A stretch of DNA of 9,931 nucleotides, from positions 1-9,931 of the forward strand of contig JAFGGF010000081.1 in NCBI GenBank assembly GCA_016930735.1. Reading direction: 5' to 3'. Shown piece after piece: positions 6,142 through 9,931 of this stretch. Under the pieces are notes generated by a model that saw only the letters and a program-made list of their open reading frames with translations, had not been told where the DNA came from and ran no database searches. Every line of letters starts with the position of its first letter. The first letter of the stretch is position 1. A program made the translations under genes and the position numbers. The stretch comes from Prolixibacteraceae bacterium (lineage in GTDB: Bacteria; Bacteroidota; Bacteroidia; Bacteroidales; Prolixibacteraceae).

Positions 6142-7473
6142 ATGGAAACAAAACAAATTTTTCAGGAAAGCCAAAAGAATATCAATTGGCAAATTACAAT
6201 CAAAGTTTTTATAATAGGAGCTATTGCTATAGCTTTATTGATACCTAAATTTATGATTTTAGGTTTGATAAGTGAACGAACCCAAACAGCTGAATCTGCC
6301 CGGAAAGAGATTATGGGAAAATGGTCGCTTGAGCAGATTATTCGGGGGCCGGTGCTTTCGATTCCCTATCTGAGCCACTCTTTCGACATGAATAATAAAA
6401 AGATTGAGGAAATAAAGGAGTGTTATTTTTTACCTGAAACATTAAAAATCGATGGAGAAATTAAGCCGCAGAAACTTAAAAGGAGCATTTATCAGGCTGT
6501 AGTTTACGAGTCGGTTATTAAAATAGGTGGCAGTTTTAATACCGTTGATTTTGAAACATTAAAAATTAATCCGGAAGATATTTTATGGGAAAAAGCAAAA
6601 ATACTGGTTGCCATAAACGACCTTCGCGGAATTAACAACCAGGTATCGTTTAAATGGAAGGAAAGAAATTATACTTTTTCTCCCGGCATGGAAAATAACC
6701 TGATAGGAACAAATGGGATTTCACTTCCACTTTCCGATCTGAGCGCTATGGATTTTCCTTCCGAATTTCAATTTGAATTGAACTTGAAAGGCTCAGAATC
6801 ATTGCAGTTTGCTCCTCTGGGAAAAACAACAGAAGTGAACCTGCATTCAACCTGGAATGACCCGGGTTTTACCGGAAATTTTCTTCCAGCCGATCGCAAT
6901 ATCAGCAACGAAGGTTTTACTGCCAGTTGGAAGATTCTTAATTTTAACCGCAATTATCCACAGGAATGGAAAGATAATGAGTATCATGTTACTCAATCTG
7001 ATTTTGGTGTGCAGTTGGTTACTATGGCAGACCATTACCAGAAAAATTCAAGAACAGCTAAATATGGTATCCTGGTAATCCTTTTTGTTTTCCTTTCCTT
7101 TTTCCTGAATGAAATTATTACCAAACAAAAAATCCATCCTTTTCAATACATTCTGGTAGGATTTGCAATACTTATTTTTTATTTGCTGCTCCTTTCAATT
7201 TCAGAGCAATTAGGTTTTAACTATGCTTACCTGATTTCTGCTGTTGCTGTAATTTTAATGGTGCTGGCATATTCCAAAACATTTCTGGACAAATGGGGCA
7301 ACTCAATTTTGTTAACCCTGATCTTAACCTTTGCATTCGGATTCATTTTTGTTTTAATGCAGCTCGAATCGCTTGCCCTGCTGGTTGGAAGTATAGGACT
7401 GTTTTTCGTACTGGCATTAACGATGTTTTTCACCCGGAAAATAAACTGGTACAATGAAAAAACAGATTATTAA
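6142..7473 (+). CDS. creD: CreD-family inner-membrane protein
   Basis: A 443-residue protein matching CreD along its whole length. Residues 18-40 form the first transmembrane helix (ending LLIPKFMILGLI). A large periplasmic domain (about 41-300) starts SERTQTAESARKEI and WSLEQIIRGPVLSIPY (61-76) and includes STWNDPGFTGNFLP (236-249). Next come DHYQKNSRTAKYGIL (297-311) and a C-terminal bundle of about five helices with HPFQYILVGFAILIFYLLLL (332-351), SISEQLGF and AYLISA. These are the family's hallmark stretches. In enterobacteria CreD is an inner-membrane protein under CreBC control, tied to envelope integrity, colicin E2 tolerance and beta-lactam response; its molecular activity is unknown. 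No CreBC pair is seen here, and control is more likely through the wHTH regulator and the palindrome before the gene. The ATG at 6142 fits the family N-terminus. Confidence 0.93.
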   Translation: METKQIFQESQKNINWQITIKVFIIGAIAIALLIPKFMILGLISERTQTAESARKEIMGKWSLEQIIRGPVLSIPYLSHSFDMNNKKIEEIKECYFLPETLKIDGEIKPQKLKRSIYQAVVYESVIKIGGSFNTVDFETLKINPEDILWEKAKILVAINDLRGINNQVSFKWKERNYTFSPGMENNLIGTNGISLPLSDLSAMDFPSEFQFELNLKGSESLQFAPLGKTTEVNLHSTWNDPGFTGNFLPADRNISNEGFTASWKILNFNRNYPQEWKDNEYHVTQSDFGVQLVTMADHYQKNSRTAKYGILVILFVFLSFFLNEIITKQKIHPFQYILVGFAILIFYLLLLSISEQLGFNYAYLISAVAVILMVLAYSKTFLDKWGNSILLTLILTFAFGFIFVLMQLESLALLVGSIGLFFVLALTMFFTRKINWYNEKTDY

Positions 7474-7638
7474 AAATATGTTATTTTGGGTACTTCCTGT
7501 TTTAATTGAAATGAAATTCTTTCGGGAAATTATTTTTCGTAAAGCAAGAATAAAGAAGAAGCAAAAAATAATAATATTTAAGCCTTTCAGTTAAGATGAA
7601 TTATTGGGGAAATACTGAAAAATCAGTGTGGTGGAATC

Positions 7639-7668
7639 AACAGGATTTTAAAGATTTCCCCTGTTTTC
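7639..7668 (+). terminator. Probable terminator after creD
   Basis: AACAGG (7639-7644) and CCTGTT (7660-7665) form a 6-bp stem over a 15-nt loop, followed by TTCTTCT. A larger pairing, GGGGAAAT (7606-7613) with ATTTCCCC (7654-7661), competes with it. On the minus strand no T-run follows, so it serves the creD side. The 197-nt gap between creD and the LRR gene holds nothing else I can support. Confidence 0.4.
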
Positions 7669-7670
7669 TT

Positions 7671-9089
7671 CTAAAGGATCAATTTTTCAACCTTAATTTT
7701 ATCTCTGATTTGTTTCAAATGCCATTTATAAAACGGATTCCCTGAGAGGTTAATTTCCTCAAGTGTTTTTATTTCGCCTATTGATAAGGGTACAAGTAAA
7801 AATTTATTTGAACTGAGGTCAAGGACTTTAAGTTTGCTCAGCCTTTGAATTTCTTTACTCATCGTTTCAAGGTTATTTTCGTTTAACCTTAAATTTTCCA
7901 AAGCTGCAGCATTATAAACTGAAATGGGCAAATCGGAAATTTGATTTCCGGACAGATTTAAAGTTATCAGTTTTGTCAACGGTTTAAAATCGAATGTGAT
8001 CTCCCTGATCTCATTCATATCGAGTTCCATTGTTTCCAGGTTCCCGAGTTTGTTTGTCTCAGGATTAAATAATTTGATTTTATTAATGCTTAAATCAATC
8101 TTTTTTAAACCGGGAAGGTTTATAACATTACCTTCAATTTTTTGAATCTTGTTTTCACGGCAATTTAAAATTTCAAGATTCGACAGTTGGCTGATTGTTG
8201 CAGGTAATTCTACCAGTTTGTTTTTTGATACATCGAGAATTTTCAACCGGCTCATATTCCCTATTGATTCCGGAAGCTGAATCAGTGAATTATGGTCAAG
8301 CCATAGTTCTGTAATAAGATTCAGATTGCCGAAATTCTTTGGAAGTTGGGTGAGCTGGTTTTGCATAATTTTTAATTCTGCCAGCAAAGTTAAGTTTGAA
8401 AAACTTTCGGGTAACGATTTTAACATATTCCCCTCCAGTTTAAGTATTTGCAGGTTTTTAAGATTCCCAAAACTTTCAGGAAGTGCTGTTAAAAAGTTTC
8501 TGTCAAGGTCAAGTTCTTTTAATTTTTTCAGGTTTCCGAAACTCTCGGGCAATTCTGTAAGCCTGCTGGCAAAAAGGTCCAGTTTTTCCAGGTTAACAAG
8601 CTTTCCGATACTTTCGGGAAGAGATGTCAATTGATTTTCTCCTAAGGTAATAATTTTCAGCTTGGTACAATTGCCAATAGAAGAGGGGAGGGTAGTAAGA
8701 TTATTATTTATAAGGTGAAGTTCTGTTAGTTCTGTAAGTTTTCCGATTCCTTCAGGTATTTCAGTTAATCCGTTTCCTGCAATTTTGAGTACCTGAAGAT
8801 TGGTTAACTCAAACAACCTTGAATCCAGTGTTTTAAATTGATTATAGCTTATTGATAATTCCTGCAGGCGGTCCAGTTTCTCTATTTTTTTAGGAAGTTC
8901 AGTAAGTTTTTGCCTTTCCAGGTTCAGACGGTATGCTTTTCTTTTATAAACAAGGGCTTCTTCAAACGAGGTGAATATGTTTTGATTTTTTAATTCTTCG
9001 GTTGATAAAAGTTCCGGCTTTTTTTTACCGGTTGAACTGATAGTGACTAAAAGGGATAAGAACAGGAAAAAGTATTTTTTATTTATCAT
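7671..9089 (-). CDS. Exported leucine-rich repeat protein, 18 repeats of 23 residues
   Basis: A 472-residue protein with a Sec signal peptide (1-21: MINKKY, then FFLFLSLLVTISSTG; no lipobox cysteine), a short helical cap (about 25-52, STEELKNQNIFTSFEEALVYK), then leucine-rich repeats to the C-terminus. From Tyr53 to Ile465 I can lay out 18 units: the first of 22 residues, all others exactly 23, with consensus LxxLxLxxNxLTxLPESIGNLxx. Units 6-10 are the most alike. Unit 6 (DLFASRL) lacks the ladder asparagine, and units 12-14 lose the LPxxI half. Such repeats form a curved binding solenoid; the ligand is unknown. There is no T9SS tail, membrane anchor or enzymatic domain, so a soluble periplasmic protein is most likely. 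A hairpin abuts the ATG. The next gene upstream on this strand stops 91 nt away. Confidence 0.92.
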   Translation of the reverse strand: MINKKYFFLFLSLLVTISSTGKKKPELLSTEELKNQNIFTSFEEALVYKRKAYRLNLERQKLTELPKKIEKLDRLQELSISYNQFKTLDSRLFELTNLQVLKIAGNGLTEIPEGIGKLTELTELHLINNNLTTLPSSIGNCTKLKIITLGENQLTSLPESIGKLVNLEKLDLFASRLTELPESFGNLKKLKELDLDRNFLTALPESFGNLKNLQILKLEGNMLKSLPESFSNLTLLAELKIMQNQLTQLPKNFGNLNLITELWLDHNSLIQLPESIGNMSRLKILDVSKNKLVELPATISQLSNLEILNCRENKIQKIEGNVINLPGLKKIDLSINKIKLFNPETNKLGNLETMELDMNEIREITFDFKPLTKLITLNLSGNQISDLPISVYNAAALENLRLNENNLETMSKEIQRLSKLKVLDLSSNKFLLVPLSIGEIKTLEEINLSGNPFYKWHLKQIRDKIKVEKLIL

Positions 9090-9115
9090 GGCTTGTTTTG
9101 TTCAAAAAACGAGCC
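9090..9115 (-). other. Inverted repeat directly abutting the LRR start codon
   Basis: On the minus strand GGCTCGTTTT (9115-9106) and AAAACAAGCC (9099-9090) pair over a TTGAAC loop, 9 of 10 positions matching, and the ATG follows with no gap. In RNA this would place the ribosome-binding region inside a stem; as DNA it could be an operator. No T-run follows, so it is not a terminator of a plus-strand transcript. Function is unproven. Confidence 0.4.
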
Positions 9116-9180
9116 ACAAAGAAAATAATTATTTATTCATATAAAAACATATGGGATATATGGTTCCTGAAATTAATAAT

Positions 9181-9468
9181 TTAAAAAGACTTAAACCAAT
9201 CCTGAAAATAAGAACCAACAAACGGGATTTCCTTTTTCTCTTCATTGATTGCAGAAACAAGGCTGATAACCAAAAGGATAATTCCTGCTATCCAGAAAAA
9301 CCATCCAAAAAACGGAATCCATCCTATCAGAACCATAACATGCAATAATAATGTTTGCCTGATAAAGAAACTGGTAAATTCTTCTTTATCATTTAAATTC
9401 AGGACAAATGCTATAATCCACCCCACAAAAAAAATATGAGCTACAATTGCTTTCGTTTTTCCATCCAT
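9181..9468 (-). CDS. Small Tic20/DUF4870-like membrane protein
   Basis: A 95-residue protein with three likely membrane segments (about 7-24, 38-52 and 53-73). The features fit the DUF4870/Tic20-like family, often labelled 'import component protein': an N-terminal histidine-bearing helix (AHIFFVGWIIAFVLN), a polar loop NDKEEFTSFFIRQ (25-38) with the conserved arginine (Arg37) before helix 2, a GWIPFFGW turn (49-56) between helices, and the C-terminal pattern IPFVGSYFQ (81-89). No transport function has been established for the bacterial members, so I infer only an inner-membrane location. The ATG at 9468 gives a compact protein with no spare N-terminus. It lies between the T9SS gene's terminator and the LRR gene, and I found no clear TAnnTTTG box upstream. 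Confidence 0.8.
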   Translation of the reverse strand: MDGKTKAIVAHIFFVGWIIAFVLNLNDKEEFTSFFIRQTLLLHVMVLIGWIPFFGWFFWIAGIILLVISLVSAINEEKKEIPFVGSYFQDWFKSF

Positions 9469-9518
9469 GTTGTTATAATTTGGAATTTTTATTAAAAGTA
9501 AATAATATTTGTTTTCGT

Positions 9519-9549
9519 AATAAGAAAGCCGGATTATTTTCCGGCTTTC
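9519..9549 (-). terminator. Intrinsic terminator of the T9SS-cargo gene
   Basis: Perfect 9-bp stem GAAAGCCGG / CCGGCTTTC over an 8-nt AT loop (9524-9549), followed on the minus strand by TTATT. It begins 19 nt after the stop codon at 9569. The stem resembles the terminator at 1256-1285 (AAAGCCGG), suggesting a favoured terminator form in this genome. It also insulates the 9468 gene. Confidence 0.75.
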
Positions 9550-9568
9550 ACATATCCTTTTTGTTGTT

Positions 9569-9931
9569 TTATTTCGAGACAGCCATGGTTTTAACCAGAA
9601 TCTGCCCGTCTATTTTCAACTGGTATAAATAAAAACCAGGTGTCAGGTAATCTGCATTAAAGCCGATATTGTGGGTTCCGGGTGGCATTACCTGGTTAAG
9701 TAATGTTTTAACCGGCCTCCCCATAATATCAGTTACTATCAGGATAATTTTCTCCTGTTTAATCAGTTCAAACGGGATAGTTGTGTATTTCCTGTAAGGA
9801 TTAGGATAATTTTGCATCAACCTGGAGTTTGGTTTACTCAATACTTCAACATCAGTAATATACATGGCAATTGGAGCAAGGAGCCCGAAATATGCTGTGT
9901 AATTATTATCCTGTGTTGTACCGATAACATT
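9569..9931 (-). CDS. C-terminus of a type IX secreted protein (partial; runs off the right edge)
   Basis: The reading frame stays open from the stop at 9569 to the last base of the window, so the 120 residues seen are only the C-terminal end; the ATG at 9865 is internal, not a start. Residues about 37-120 are a type A T9SS sorting domain: QNYPNPY (40-46), TTIPFEL, then TDIMGRPV (67-74), PPGTHNIGF (83-91), LTPGFYLYQL (96-105) and the terminal KTMAVSK (114-120). This domain directs export through the outer membrane by the T9SS (PorU-linked processing and usually A-LPS anchoring). The preceding segment (NVIGTTQDNNYTAYF and LLAPIAMYITDVEV) does not identify the cargo, whose function lies outside the window. 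A clear terminator follows. Confidence 0.9.
   Translation of the reverse strand, partial: NVIGTTQDNNYTAYFGLLAPIAMYITDVEVLSKPNSRLMQNYPNPYRKYTTIPFELIKQEKIILIVTDIMGRPVKTLLNQVMPPGTHNIGFNADYLTPGFYLYQLKIDGQILVKTMAVSK

Noticed and set aside
7478..7594. 38-codon ATG reading frame just after creD, with a hydrophobic start and a lysine/arginine-rich middle
   Set aside because: AT-rich intergenic DNA readily gives such lysine/isoleucine-rich frames; there is no recognisable family and no conserved feature, and it starts 4 nt after creD by chance-compatible spacing.
7596..7745. 49-codon plus-strand frame starting ATGAATTATTGG and running into the LRR gene
   Set aside because: It crosses the probable terminator and overlaps the antisense of the LRR C-terminus; no family signal.
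8326..8634. 102-codon open frame antisense to the LRR gene
   Set aside because: It is the shadow of the 69-bp LRR repeats: its own repetitive FPKLSG pattern is the reverse complement of the LPESFGN codons.
9569..9865. A complete 98-residue protein starting at the ATG at 9865
   Set aside because: The frame stays open upstream to the window end and the sorting domain is a C-terminal tail, so this is a fragment of a longer protein.

Overview
The window reads as ordinary chromosomal DNA of a free-living member of the Bacteroidota. The evidence is AT-rich DNA, TAnnTTTG-type promoter -7 boxes, a type IX secretion (T9SS) C-terminal sorting domain at the right edge, a wHTH/CreD cassette of the kind found in this phylum, and an extragenic palindrome familiar from it. 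A marine or sediment Marinilabiliales-type organism is my guess, not something the sequence proves. I see no tRNA, rRNA, CRISPR array, insertion sequence, integrase or phage gene. Layout, left to right: (1) 3-1244, plus strand: an exported alpha/beta-hydrolase esterase with an N-terminal InlB-like repeat domain. Its terminator lies inside the 3' end of the next, convergent gene. (2) 1249-1938, minus strand: a six-helix membrane protein of unknown function with a striking polar motif, GEELSWGQR. (3) 1939-2125: a divergent promoter region with one TAnnTTTG box per direction. (4) 2126-3793, plus: a GT39/ArnT-like membrane glycosyltransferase in which two residues that are usually acidic and catalytic are amides. 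(5) 3913-5031, plus: a fold-type-I PLP aminotransferase, apparently on its own. (6) 5107-7473, plus: the most coherent unit, a six-helix membrane protein, a small winged-helix regulator overlapping it by 4 nt, and a CreD-family inner-membrane protein. An identical 17-bp palindrome precedes both the first gene and creD. (7) 7671-9089, minus: an exported protein made almost entirely of 18 leucine-rich repeats of exactly 23 residues. (8) 9181-9468, minus: a small Tic20/DUF4870-like membrane protein. (9) 9569-9931, minus: the last 120 residues of a T9SS-secreted protein whose body lies beyond the right edge. Most of the gene set concerns the cell envelope: exported hydrolase, lipid-linked sugar transferase, CreD cassette, exported LRR protein and T9SS cargo. 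No wholly new system is evident. The best candidate for follow-up is the CreD cassette, where the paired palindromes suggest that a self-encoded repressor controls two transcription units. The amide-substituted glycosyltransferase and the GEELSWGQR membrane protein come next.
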